The notes: generated by a model from the sequence alone, not told the origin. A stretch of 64,000 bases of DNA from Mycobacterium sp. (GCF_019247635.1 NZ_JAFBAR010000067.1:1-64000), one strand, 5' to 3'; counted from the first letter of the stretch, positions 23,014 to 30,956 are shown. A program made the numbers and translations.

Positions 23014-24261
23014 ATGATATTTGCTCTGGCCGTGAATGGGACCCGCGGCGATGTCGAGCCGTGTGCCGCGCTGGGCCGCGAGCTGGTGCGCCGGGGTCAC
23101 GAGGTCCGCATGGCCGTACCGCCCAACCTGATCGGCCTCGTCGAGTCGGCCGGGCTCAGCGCCGTGCCCTACGGGCCGGACACCCAGGAGTTGTTGGACG
23201 ACGAGGACAACCTGCAGAAGTTCTGGAAGATCCAGAACTCGATCAAGTTGCTCCGCCAAGGCATGGACGATCTGCGGCAGGCGTGGGCGGATATGGCCGC
23301 GACGCTCAGGTCGCTGGCGGACGGGGCCGACCTGATCCTGACGAGCATGATCCACCAGGGCATCGCCGCCAACGTCGCGGAGTATTACGACATTCCGCTG
23401 GCCGCGATGCACTTCCTGCCGTCGCGCGTCAACGGCTATGCGATTCCGATGCCGGCGTGGATGAACCGGTCGCTGATTTCGACGCTGTGGTGGGTGCACT
23501 GGCGCGTGACGAAGAACGTGGAAGAAGCCCAACGCCGCGAACTCGGCCTGCCGAAGGCGACCGCGTCCTCGACACGACGGATGATCGAGAGCCGATCCCT
23601 CGAGATTCAGGCCTACGACGACCTCTGCTTTCCGGGGCTGGCCGGCGACTGGGCGCAGTGGACCAAGGAACGACCGTTCGTCGGGGCACTGACCATGGAG
23701 CTGCCGACGCAGTACGACGACGAGGTGCTGTCGTGGATCGCGGCGGGGACGCCGCCGATCTACTTCGGCTTCGGCAGCATGCCCGTCGAATCGCCCACCG
23801 ACACCGTCGCCATGATCAGCGCCGCCTGCGCGCAATTGGGCGAACGGGCGCTGATCTGCACCGGCGCGAATGATTTCAGCGACGCACCGCTCTTAGACCA
23901 CGTAAAGGACCACGTGAAGCTCGTTCCCGGGGTCAGCCATGCGGCCGTATTTCCCGCCTGCCGGGCGGTCGTCCATCACGGCGGCGCGGGCACCACAGCC
24001 GCGGGCATGCGGGCGGGCATCCCGACATTGATCCTCTGGATCTGGATCGAACAGCCTATTTGGGCCGCCCAAATCAAGCGGCTGGGCATCGGCGCCGGAC
24101 GTCGGCTTTCGGCGACCACCCAGGAATCCCTAGTCGCCGATCTCCGCTCAATACTGGCCCCGAGCTGCATAAATCGGGCTCGCGAGATCGCCAACCGGAT
24201 GACTAAACCGGGTGAAAGTGTCACGGCCGCCGCCGATTTGTTAGAAGATAGGGCGAGCTGA
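23014..24261 (+). CDS. GT1-family glycosyltransferase (Gtf/Rv1524-Rv1526c type)
   Basis: The 415-residue protein begins with the family hallmark ALAVNGTRGDVEPCAALGREL, an acceptor-side motif shared with the GPL rhamnosyltransferases Gtf1-3 and with Rv1524 and Rv1526c. The C-terminal donor-binding motif is CRAVVHHGGAGTTAAGMRAGIPTLILW, the UGT-like signature. It is cytoplasmic with no membrane segment. It probably transfers rhamnose or another dTDP-sugar to a lipid-linked or trehalose acceptor. It lies tightly between an acyltransferase gene and the gap-like gene in a five-gene run. Confidence 0.93.
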   Translation: MIFALAVNGTRGDVEPCAALGRELVRRGHEVRMAVPPNLIGLVESAGLSAVPYGPDTQELLDDEDNLQKFWKIQNSIKLLRQGMDDLRQAWADMAATLRSLADGADLILTSMIHQGIAANVAEYYDIPLAAMHFLPSRVNGYAIPMPAWMNRSLISTLWWVHWRVTKNVEEAQRRELGLPKATASSTRRMIESRSLEIQAYDDLCFPGLAGDWAQWTKERPFVGALTMELPTQYDDEVLSWIAAGTPPIYFGFGSMPVESPTDTVAMISAACAQLGERALICTGANDFSDAPLLDHVKDHVKLVPGVSHAAVFPACRAVVHHGGAGTTAAGMRAGIPTLILWIWIEQPIWAAQIKRLGIGAGRRLSATTQESLVADLRSILAPSCINRAREIANRMTKPGESVTAAADLLEDRAS

Positions 24262-24300
24262 GCTTCGGTTGACCGCCCAGGGGACGGGAGGGGGACGTTT

Positions 24301-25032
24301 ATGTGGACCACAGTGCTGGTCCTCGCGTTGATGACGGCAACCGAACCCGTGCGTCTCGGTATGGCCATTTTCCTGATCACCCGGCCACGGCCGATGGTCA
24401 ACCTGCTCGCGTTCTGGTTTGGCGGCATGACGACCGGCGTCACCGTCGCCCTGGGTGTGCTGCTGCTGATGCGCGACGTCGCGTCCATCGTGATGCATCA
24501 CCTGACGTCGTTCCTGTCGAGTTCCACCGTTGCGCACATTCAGATCGGGGCCGGCTTGGTCGCGCTGGTGGTCGCGGGGCTGATCGCGGCCGGGGTAACG
24601 GTGCGCCAACCGGCGCCGGTGCTCGTCGCCAGCGGTGAACCGTCGGCCGTGCTGGTGGCCGAGAGGCCGGGCCGATTCGCCCGCCTGCTAGCCAACGCCC
24701 ACGGCGCATTGGAGACCGGTTTCCCCTGGTTGGCGTACGTGGTGGGACTGAGTTCGGCGGGCCCGCCTCCCGTCGAGTACCTGATGGCGCTGACCGCCAT
24801 CGGGGCTTCGGGAGCCGCCTTGGGCACCCAGGTCAGCGCCGTGGGCACATATCTCCTCGTGATGCTTGCCATCGTCGAGATCCCGCTGGCCAGCTACCTG
24901 ATCAAGCCCAGTCGCACCGAAGCCGCGATGCTCAGCCTGCGTGAGTGGCTACGTACCCACCGGCGGCGGATCCTGGCCGGCACTGTTGCCGTCGCCGGCG
25001 TGGCGCTGATCGCCGCCGGGCTGGGAGTCTGA
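24301..25032 (+). CDS. Gap-like (Sap/LysE superfamily) membrane protein
   Basis: The 243-residue protein has about six transmembrane helices and the N-terminal pattern LVLALMTATEPVRLGMAIFLITRPRPM, typical of the GPL-addressing protein (Gap) family. Gap is needed to move glycopeptidolipids to the cell surface in M. smegmatis, and Rv1517 is a relative in M. tuberculosis. A cytoplasmic loop at about 103-130 and an ESTP-free second half with PPVEYLMALTAIG follow. In this locus it is a candidate for helping LOS export with the MmpL protein. It is spaced 39 bp after the glycosyltransferase. Confidence 0.85.
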   Translation: MWTTVLVLALMTATEPVRLGMAIFLITRPRPMVNLLAFWFGGMTTGVTVALGVLLLMRDVASIVMHHLTSFLSSSTVAHIQIGAGLVALVVAGLIAAGVTVRQPAPVLVASGEPSAVLVAERPGRFARLLANAHGALETGFPWLAYVVGLSSAGPPPVEYLMALTAIGASGAALGTQVSAVGTYLLVMLAIVEIPLASYLIKPSRTEAAMLSLREWLRTHRRRILAGTVAVAGVALIAAGLGV

Positions 25033-25041
25033 GCTGGACGG

Positions 25042-25692
25042 ATGGGCAGTGTCGCCGACCACTACCGACCAGCACAGCTGGAGTTGTTGCGGTTCATACC
25101 TGTCTCGGCGCGCCGCGTGCTCGTCCTAGGCGGCTGCAACGGGGCGTTCGGTGCCACGGTCAAGGAACACACCGGCGCGGAAGTCTGGGGCATCGAGTTC
25201 GACGACGGGGCGGCCCAACGTGCGAGCGCCCTAGTCGATCACGTTCTGGCCGGGCCCGTGGACGAGCAGGTGGACGAGCTGCCCGACGGCCACTTCGATG
25301 TCGTGGTCTGCGACGACACGCTCGAGCGCCTGGTCGATCCGCTTGCGACGCTTACGCGGCTTCGGGACAAGCTGGCGCCCGACGGCGCCATGGTTGCCGC
25401 GGTCCCCAACTTCCGCTATCTACCCGCTTTGAGTCAGGTGCTTCTCCGAAAGGATTTCCCGCAGGAGGACGTTGGCACCTTCGACCGGACCTACCTGCGC
25501 TTCTTTACCCGCAGAAGCATCAAGCGGCTGTTCAAGAAGGCCGGCTTCAAGGTGCAGCGAACCGAGGGCCTCCACGCGTGGCGCGGAACCGCCGGGGTTG
25601 TGCTCGCCGTCGTAACCCTGGGGTATTTCGCCGACGGCTTGTATCTGCAGTACGCGTGCGTGGCAACACCGGCCGCGCAGCGGCGCGCTTAG
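25042..25692 (+). CDS. SAM-methyltransferase-like protein with degenerate motif I
   Basis: This 216-residue protein is a paralogue of the one at 44477-45133. Shared segments include AEVWGIE, LTRLRDKLAPDG, RYLPAL, RKDFPQEDVGTFDRTYLRFFTRRSIKRLF and YFADGLYLQYACVA. In the paralogue the SAM-binding loop reads LGCGEGVF, but here it is LGGCNGAF. The conserved DVLEHL after motif II here reads DTLERL. It may have reduced or altered cofactor binding, or a role as partner of an active enzyme. It sits 9 bp after the gap-like gene. Its end overlaps the stop of the convergent wbbL-type gene by four bases. Confidence 0.8.
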   Translation: MGSVADHYRPAQLELLRFIPVSARRVLVLGGCNGAFGATVKEHTGAEVWGIEFDDGAAQRASALVDHVLAGPVDEQVDELPDGHFDVVVCDDTLERLVDPLATLTRLRDKLAPDGAMVAAVPNFRYLPALSQVLLRKDFPQEDVGTFDRTYLRFFTRRSIKRLFKKAGFKVQRTEGLHAWRGTAGVVLAVVTLGYFADGLYLQYACVATPAAQRRA

Positions 25693-26459
25693 TCCACAAG
25701 CGGATGGGCCGTGTATGCATCGATCTGTTTGCCCCACAATGGCTTCGACAAGGTTCCCCGCGGGAATTGTTTGCGCCACGTGCGACCGTGCGCCTTCCGC
25801 ATCGCCCGCTCCATGGCGAGATTGGCACCCAGCAAGTACCGCCAGGTTCCGAAGTGAGTGTTGGCGGTCTTGCGCCCGAAGTGGTTGATGTAAGCCATCT
25901 CAGTCGTGTACAGCCCGAATCCCGCCTTGCGGGCGCGCAGTTCGAGATCGAAGTCGACGCCCCACCCGTAGCGGCCGAACGTGCGCAGGTCCATGCCGCC
26001 GATCGTCTGCCAGCATTCGCGGGTCAGCGTGAGCGCCGTTCCCTCTACTACGTTGACCGTGCGGTATTGCGCTCGCGGGACATAGTTTTCGGCGTCCGGT
26101 TTCTCGTCGTCTTCCGCGCACGGGAATCCGTGGTCGAACATCGGGCCGACGATTCCCGCGTCGTCGGGCAGCCGCGGGTCCAGCACGCCGGTGACAAACC
26201 CCTTCGAGAGCCGGGTGTCGTTGTTCAGTGTCATCGCGTGGGAGTGGCCTTCCGAGAATGCGATGCGGAATCCGAGGTCGCTTCCCCCGGCCCAGCCGAG
26301 GTTTTCGCCGGGTGCGATGACACGTTCATTGCTGATCTTGGGGTAGTCGCCCCGATTGTCGACGATGAGATAGTCGGCGCCCTCACGCTCCAAGTCACCG
26401 ACGAGCGCATGGGTGTACTCGTGCTGCCCATAAACCGGGACCGTAATCAGAACGGACAT
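25689..26459 (-). CDS. wbbL2: GT2 glycosyltransferase, WbbL2-type
   Basis: The 256-residue GT-A enzyme starts MSVLITVPVYGQHEYTHALV, with a nucleotide-binding VDNRGDYP segment and NLGWAGGSDLGF. A metal-binding acidic motif NNDT lies near residue 78-81. The YGWGVDFDLELRARKAGFG segment carries the catalytic ED-type acidic residues. The C-terminal part is shorter than in cell-wall WbbL. The sequence resembles Rv1525 (WbbL2), a putative rhamnosyltransferase next to the M. tuberculosis Rv1524 and Rv1526c genes. Acceptor and donor are not proven. The symbol is by resemblance. Confidence 0.85.
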   Translation of the reverse strand: MSVLITVPVYGQHEYTHALVGDLEREGADYLIVDNRGDYPKISNERVIAPGENLGWAGGSDLGFRIAFSEGHSHAMTLNNDTRLSKGFVTGVLDPRLPDDAGIVGPMFDHGFPCAEDDEKPDAENYVPRAQYRTVNVVEGTALTLTRECWQTIGGMDLRTFGRYGWGVDFDLELRARKAGFGLYTTEMAYINHFGRKTANTHFGTWRYLLGANLAMERAMRKAHGRTWRKQFPRGTLSKPLWGKQIDAYTAHPLVD

Positions 26460-26525
26460 GAATCAAACCGTACCGGGCCAGCCTCGCCACCGGGGTTCAT
26501 TCCAGATGAGACGAAATCCATAATG

Positions 26526-26602
26526 CCCGATATCGGGTGCTCCGACCGTCCGCGAGCACCGATGCCGCCGCAGCGCACGTCAGCGCACGTCAACGCACGT
26601 CA
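26526..26602. repeat. Palindrome and 10-bp tandem repeat in a divergent promoter region
   Basis: The space between the divergent wbbL2-type gene and the membrane-protein gene contains a perfect 12-bp palindrome CCCGATATCGGG at 26526-26537. Close by are three direct 10-bp units, CAGCGCACGT twice and CAACGCACGT once, at 26571-26600. Such symmetry and spaced repeats often mark binding sites of a regulator. The rest of the 262-bp interval shows no gene. Confidence 0.5.
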
Positions 26603-26721
26603 AAGGCGAGTGATCAGGGGTTCTATGGTGGCGCCTTCCGTGAATCGTTAGTTTCCGTCAACTCGGTTTTCGCCATCGTGTAATCTGCGAATTCATTGAT
26701 CCACCGAATTCAAGGAACCTT

Positions 26722-27975
26722 GTGACGCACGCGGGTCTCGACCGCAAACGTGTGCAAATGTATGCCCTGGCATCGACGGGGCTGGTGGTCTCGGCTATTG
26801 GGCATCTGTATATCGTGCTGGTTGCTTTTCCGACGGCTATCTACTGGCTGTCGTACAACGTCGCCAACTATCACTTCGGGTTTGTGCGGCGGGGACTGGG
26901 CGGCGAGCTGATCCGCATATTCCCCGAGAAGTATTACTTCATCGTTTCCTACGCGTTGATGTGGGCGCCGGCGATAGTCTGGCTCGTCGCCCTTGCCGTC
27001 TGGATGTGGATCATTGTGTCCCGGGGCGCCAGGACCGAACGCAGGATCATGCTCGCCCTGCTGGTTCCGGTGTTGCCCTTTTCGATTTCCTATGCCCTGT
27101 ATTCGCCGCATCCCGAACACGCCGGGATGGCCGCGGTACTCGCGTTCAGTATCGCGCTCACCAGAGTTCGCAGCACTCGGTCCAGGCTGATCGTCAGCGC
27201 AGTGTATGGCATTGGGATGGCCGCGATGGCGCTCGCGCACGAAGCGATTCCACTGCAACTCGCCCTTGGGGCGGTGCTGGCTATCGTCGTTCTGTCCAGA
27301 GACGCGACTCCGGTGGCCCAGCAAGCCTGCTCCGTCTTGGCGGTTGGGCCCGGGATCGTTTCGGCACTGCTGGTCGGTGGTCTCGGACACCGCAATCTCG
27401 GGTCGCAGTTGTGCACCCAGGTCCCGCACCGCATGCTGGAAAATCCATACCCGGTTACCGCGACGCCGCGGGGCGCTGTCTCCTACCTGCTCGGCCATAT
27501 CGACAGCCGGTCGGATTACCACGACTGGATGTGTCGTTATGCGACACCACTTCTCGACAACAGCTTCGCCGACGGCGTCCGGTTCGTGACCCACTTCGGC
27601 TTCGTCCCACTCCTCGGTTCATTCGTGCTCGGGTTGCTGTTCTTCGTCGGCTCCACATGGATGATCCGCAATTATTCCGGGGTGCCTTTCGGCGCATTCC
27701 TTCGTGAAATACGCGGCAAGCTGGTTTCGCCGGTGCTGGCGCTCGCCTTGATGGTGCCGGTCTTCATGACCGGCGTCGATTGGACCCGTTGGTGGGTGCT
27801 GATCACGTTCGATGTCTCGATGGTCTACATCCTTTTCGCGATGGACCGAAAGGAACTCGAAGAAGCACCGTCCCGGCGAAACGTCTTGGTCTTCGTTTGC
27901 ATAGTCATCGCGTTGGCAGTGATCCCAACCGGGGCCGCCCTTCATGTCGGTGGCTCGAATTTCTCGCAACTCTGA
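26722..27975 (+). CDS. Polytopic membrane protein of unknown function, 417 aa
   Basis: The protein starts at GTG 26722 and has about 9-10 hydrophobic helices. An early charged loop after the first helix pair contains NYHFGFVRRGLGGELIRIF. A periplasmic-looking loop between residues about 225 and 275 contains two cysteines and DYHDWMCRY. The layout resembles polysaccharide polymerase or GT-C-like proteins, but no DxD or DE motif of a GT-C enzyme can be pointed to with certainty. It is a likely glycan-assembly membrane protein by context, between two GT2 genes. Confidence 0.6.
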   Translation: MTHAGLDRKRVQMYALASTGLVVSAIGHLYIVLVAFPTAIYWLSYNVANYHFGFVRRGLGGELIRIFPEKYYFIVSYALMWAPAIVWLVALAVWMWIIVSRGARTERRIMLALLVPVLPFSISYALYSPHPEHAGMAAVLAFSIALTRVRSTRSRLIVSAVYGIGMAAMALAHEAIPLQLALGAVLAIVVLSRDATPVAQQACSVLAVGPGIVSALLVGGLGHRNLGSQLCTQVPHRMLENPYPVTATPRGAVSYLLGHIDSRSDYHDWMCRYATPLLDNSFADGVRFVTHFGFVPLLGSFVLGLLFFVGSTWMIRNYSGVPFGAFLREIRGKLVSPVLALALMVPVFMTGVDWTRWWVLITFDVSMVYILFAMDRKELEEAPSRRNVLVFVCIVIALAVIPTGAALHVGGSNFSQL

Positions 27976-28088
27976 GCCAGCCGGGCCAGCGGCGGGCCCA
28001 GCCCGGCGGGCACGGCTGCCCGGCCGCGGAACCAAATGCGCTCAGGAGGGTCTAGCAAACATCGGAGTAACAGATCAGAAAGTGCAGA

Positions 28089-28979
28089 CTAGACGTCGGT
28101 GCCGTCCGCCCGCAGGTCCGGCCTGCGCTCTAGCAATTTTTCTCGATTGAACTGTCGCGGCTCTCTGAGTATCTGAAGCTGATGAATACCCTGCTTTATG
28201 GAGTCACGCACGCCGAGCCCGTGCGAGTGATGAACCGTCAATGCCGGCTCCTGGACGATCTCATACCCATTCCTCAGCATCGACTTTCCCAATGCCGTAT
28301 CTTCGCCACCCGCCTGGTAGCGATTGTCGAAACCGCCGAGTTCCTGCCATACCGGCTTGGAAATCATCGCTCCCGTCGCGCTCAGTACCCCCGGACTGAC
28401 CCGCTTGGTCCGCCGGGCCGGCCTTGACAGCCACTGATTCATACCGGTGGACGCACCTACCCGTTCCACCCGGGAAGCGCCCTCGTTGGGCAGGGTTACG
28501 CCGTATGCACCTGCGACGTTGCCGGCCTTGCGAAAGTGCCGGGCGCCGGCGTGCAGGTTGTGCACGCTCGTCAACCGCACATGGGCGACGGTCACGAACA
28601 CCACGTCGTTGCTCGCGGCGGCCACGCCCAGATTCAACGATTTTGGATAGGTAAACTCGCTTTGCGGCAGCGTCACCAGCTCCGCGCCATAGTGTTTTGC
28701 CACCTCGGGGCTCCGGTCGCTGGACCCATTATCGACGACCACCACCTCGATCGAGCGGCCAAATTGCTGCTTGTCTATATCCTCGAAGACTTTCTCTAAT
28801 TTGGCAGCTTCATTAAACACTCGCACGACCACACTTACCTCCGGGTCGTTTGCCGGATCATCGGCCAATGCTTCATCGATGCGTCGGTTCAGCAGGTTAG
28901 TAGTCAGCGAATTACCAAATGGAATTAACGCCAACAGCTCGGGATGCAGCAAATGGCCGTCAAGGGTCATATGCGACAC
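28089..28979 (-). CDS. GT2 glycosyltransferase, 296 aa
   Basis: A GT-A fold follows an N-terminal extension of about 45 residues. The nucleotide-binding strand is SVVVRVFNEAAKLEKVFEDI, and VVVDNGSSDRSPEVA contains the conserved Asp. The usual DxD position is replaced by VAHVRL after VFVTV, which is atypical: the expected acidic pair is missing there. The later AGGEDTALGKSML segment carries a D-residue cluster seen in the family. It lies downstream of the hairpin at 28994-29048. The product probably adds one sugar to the LOS glycan. Confidence 0.75.
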   Translation of the reverse strand: MSHMTLDGHLLHPELLALIPFGNSLTTNLLNRRIDEALADDPANDPEVSVVVRVFNEAAKLEKVFEDIDKQQFGRSIEVVVVDNGSSDRSPEVAKHYGAELVTLPQSEFTYPKSLNLGVAAASNDVVFVTVAHVRLTSVHNLHAGARHFRKAGNVAGAYGVTLPNEGASRVERVGASTGMNQWLSRPARRTKRVSPGVLSATGAMISKPVWQELGGFDNRYQAGGEDTALGKSMLRNGYEIVQEPALTVHHSHGLGVRDSIKQGIHQLQILREPRQFNREKLLERRPDLRADGTDV

Positions 28980-28993
28980 TGTACAGCCGATTA

Positions 28994-29048
28994 CTCCAAG
29001 GGGTTGCCAAGCCGCAGACTACCTCTGCGGCTTGGCAACCCCTTGGAG
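28994..29048. terminator. Perfect 25-bp inverted repeat hairpin
   Basis: Bases 28994-29018 are perfectly complementary to 29024-29048 with a 5-base loop. The stem begins CTCCAAGGGGTTGCCAAGCC and is far longer than a typical terminator. It lies 28 bp after the stop of the Rv1535-type gene and 14 bp before the start of the GT2 gene, both leftward. It could end the riboswitch-controlled transcript, protect its 3' end, or be the remains of an insertion. There is no T-tract. Confidence 0.8.
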
Positions 29049-29076
29049 CCGTCGAAGCTGATCACCAACCATGCGA

Positions 29077-29295
29077 CTACGCCCGGACCTCGAGCAGTCC
29101 GACGCGCCACAGCGCGGCGTACACGTGCCGCACCGGAACGCTCAACAGCCGGGCCGCACCATCCACCAGTGGGTCGCTGACAACGATGGGCCGGCTGTCG
29201 ACCACCTTCCGGGGCGCCGGGGTCTCATCGCGCACCACTCGCAGCGTGCGGGCGGGCCCTACGGTTACCACTTCGTCGTACAGGGCTACGGACAT
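29077..29295 (-). CDS. Small protein under M-box control (Rv1535-like), 72 aa
   Basis: The ATG at 29295 has a perfect AGGAGG ribosome site eight bases upstream. A longer in-frame TTG at 29358 is less likely. The protein has a basic, Pro/Val-rich first half (VTVGPARTLRVVRDE) and a helical end (DGAARLLSVPVRHVYAALWRVGLLEVR) in which hydrophobic and Arg residues alternate, so it might associate with a membrane. It holds the place of Rv1535, a gene of unknown function known to be preceded by an Mg2+-sensing M-box in M. tuberculosis. I infer a role in magnesium homeostasis or low-Mg2+ response. No domain is recognised. Confidence 0.8.
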   Translation of the reverse strand: MSVALYDEVVTVGPARTLRVVRDETPAPRKVVDSRPIVVSDPLVDGAARLLSVPVRHVYAALWRVGLLEVRA

Positions 29296-29385
29296 GATCG
29301 CCTCCTGGACAGTATTCGGAACGAGCAGTTGGGGATTGGACGTTGTCTCGTCCTGCAACGGTTCCGATCCAAGAGGTTTGACGAC

Positions 29386-29466
29386 TCAGCTGAGAACGTC
29401 GCGCAGGAGGTCGGGGTGGGACGAAACATAGCCCGGATATCGACCCGGACTATCGCTGGAACTCAT
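29386..29466 (-). CDS. Upstream ORF, 26-residue peptide between M-box and Rv1535-like gene
   Basis: Downstream of the riboswitch, ATG at 29464-29466 is preceded by an excellent Shine-Dalgarno sequence (GAGGAGGTGAGG, about ten bases upstream). The ATG opens 26 codons ending in TGA at 29386-29388. The peptide is Ser/Pro-rich with the end SSHPDLLRDVLS. Its stop is 90 bases before the Rv1535-like ATG. The strong ribosome site suggests that it is translated. It may couple riboswitch folding to Rho access or to translation of the next gene, as short upstream ORFs do after some mycobacterial riboswitches. Confidence 0.7.
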   Translation of the reverse strand: MSSSDSPGRYPGYVSSHPDLLRDVLS

Positions 29467-29570
29467 GTGTCCCTCACCTCCTCGCGGTCGCGGCACGTAC
29501 GGTCACCCGCACAATTTGCACGCGCACAAAGGAGTCCAGAAACCCGACGAGCGTCGGAAATCCGCACCCC

Positions 29571-29724
29571 ACTCGTCAGAGCTTTGGCACCACACGACGT
29601 GTCCGGTGATCCGGAAGCCACCTGGGCTCAACCCTTAAGCCGGGAGGAGCTGTCCTGACCCGGGGCGTCTTTCGACGTTCGGGGTCAGTGGCCTATGTTC
29701 GTGTAGCCGCCTCACCTAACGAGG
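29571..29724 (-). promoter_or_regulatory. M-box (ykoK) magnesium riboswitch
   Basis: On the minus strand the 5' end reads CTCGTTAGGTGAGGCGGCTA (29704-29723), the M-box signature GUUAGGUGAGGCxxCUA. It is followed by the internal CGAAAGACGCC and, near the 3' end, GTGCCAAAGCTCTGACGAG, matching the conserved GUGCUAAAGCUCUACGA of known M-boxes. P1 forms between CTCGT and ACGAG. The M-box senses Mg2+ and usually reduces expression when Mg2+ is high. It precedes the small Rv1535-like gene, the arrangement known in M. tuberculosis. No classical terminator is obvious between it and the uORF. Confidence 0.93.
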
Positions 29725-29734
29725 TGCACGACCG

Positions 29735-29763
29735 ATGATGCATGACCGACCTGGCCCGGTCAA
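29735..29763 (-). promoter_or_regulatory. Putative promoter of the M-box transcript
   Basis: The minus strand shows TTGACC at 29758-29763 and CATCAT at 29735-29740 separated by 17 bases, a reasonable SigA-type pair. Transcription would begin near 29728, just at the 5' end of the riboswitch. The -10 hexamer is a weak match. Confidence 0.5.
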
Positions 29764-29831
29764 TCTGAAACAGGCCCGTTTGCCGAATCTTTACCATTCT
29801 TTATGCAGCCTGTCAGGGATCCTGCTGTCGA

Positions 29832-30956
29832 TCACTTCTCGACCAGGGTCTCGAGGTTTCCGATGGTGTCGATGAACTCCTCGACCATGTCGAGCACCAC
29901 CGCCCGGGTCGGGCGCACCCGATCGAGTGATCCGACGACCTGACCGACGAAGTAGGTAGCCAGCTCGCGGGCCTTCGCCCCGGGCTGGCCGGCGGCCTGG
30001 TTGATGCGCACCTGCGACTCGGTGATCAGCGCCGTCTGCAGCGGCATGCCGAGCGGATCGGGGGTGTCCGGCCGCGCCCATTCGTCGGTCCACGCCGTCC
30101 GCAACATGCGCGCCGGCTTGCCGGTCATCGACCGGGATCGCACCGTGTCCGACGAGGTCGCGGCCAGGAACTTGTCCTTGACCACCGGGGCCGTCTCGGC
30201 CTCCTCCGTGGTCAACCACACCGAACCGCACCACACCCCCTCGGCGCCCAGGGCGAGAGCCGCGGCGATCTGCCGGCCGCGGGCGATCCCCCCTGCGGCC
30301 AGTACGGGCGTCGGCGCCACAGCGTCCACCACCTCCGGAACCAGCACCATGGTGGCCACCTCGCCGGTGTGGCCACCGGCCTCGGTGCCCTGAGCGACGA
30401 TCAGGTCAACCCCGGCCGCGGCGTGCCTTGACGCGTGCTGGGTGGTGCCGGCCAGGGCGGCTACCAGCACGTCTTGCTCGTGAGCGCGCTCGACGAGTTC
30501 GGGCGGCGGGGGTCCCAGCGCGCTGGCGATCAGGCGGATGTCGTGGGCAAATGCCACGTCCAACAGTGGCTCGTAGCCTTTGGGCGAGATGTTGAGGCCG
30601 CCTGACTCGCGCGGCCGGCCCTGGTCGTCCGGCACGATGCCGTAGCGGGCCAGGAGCTCAGCCACGAACGCGCGGTGCTCTTCGGGCAGCAGGGCCCGGG
30701 CCTGCTGCCCGTCGATCCCGCCTTGCTCAGCCCCGACGTACTTGGGCGGCAAGAGCAGGTCCACCCCATACGGCTTACCGCCCGTCTGCTCCTCGATCCA
30801 AGTCAGCTCGCTGTCCAACCGCTTGGGGCTGTGCGCGGTGGCACCGAGGACCCCGAACCCACCCGCGTTCGTCACCGCCGCCACGACGTCGCGGCAGTGA
30901 CTGAACGCACAGATCGGAAACTCGACGCCGAGCAACTCGGCAGCTCTGGTTCGCAT
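29832..30956 (-). CDS. Nitronate monooxygenase / 2-nitropropane dioxygenase-family FMN protein (Rv1533 homologue)
   Basis: The 374-residue TIM-barrel protein matches Rv1533 in length and type. It starts MRTRAAELLGVEFPICAF and has AGGFGVLGA for the FMN phosphate region, DLIVAQGTEAGGHTG with the conserved Gln-Gly-x-Glu-Ala-Gly-Gly-His motif, and PVLAAGGIARG near the flavin. Enzymes of this type oxidise nitronates or act as enoyl reductases of similar fold, so the true substrate is open. It lies divergently beyond the M-box promoter with an independent promoter upstream at about 30960. Confidence 0.92.
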   Translation of the reverse strand: MRTRAAELLGVEFPICAFSHCRDVVAAVTNAGGFGVLGATAHSPKRLDSELTWIEEQTGGKPYGVDLLLPPKYVGAEQGGIDGQQARALLPEEHRAFVAELLARYGIVPDDQGRPRESGGLNISPKGYEPLLDVAFAHDIRLIASALGPPPPELVERAHEQDVLVAALAGTTQHASRHAAAGVDLIVAQGTEAGGHTGEVATMVLVPEVVDAVAPTPVLAAGGIARGRQIAAALALGAEGVWCGSVWLTTEEAETAPVVKDKFLAATSSDTVRSRSMTGKPARMLRTAWTDEWARPDTPDPLGMPLQTALITESQVRINQAAGQPGAKARELATYFVGQVVGSLDRVRPTRAVVLDMVEEFIDTIGNLETLVEK

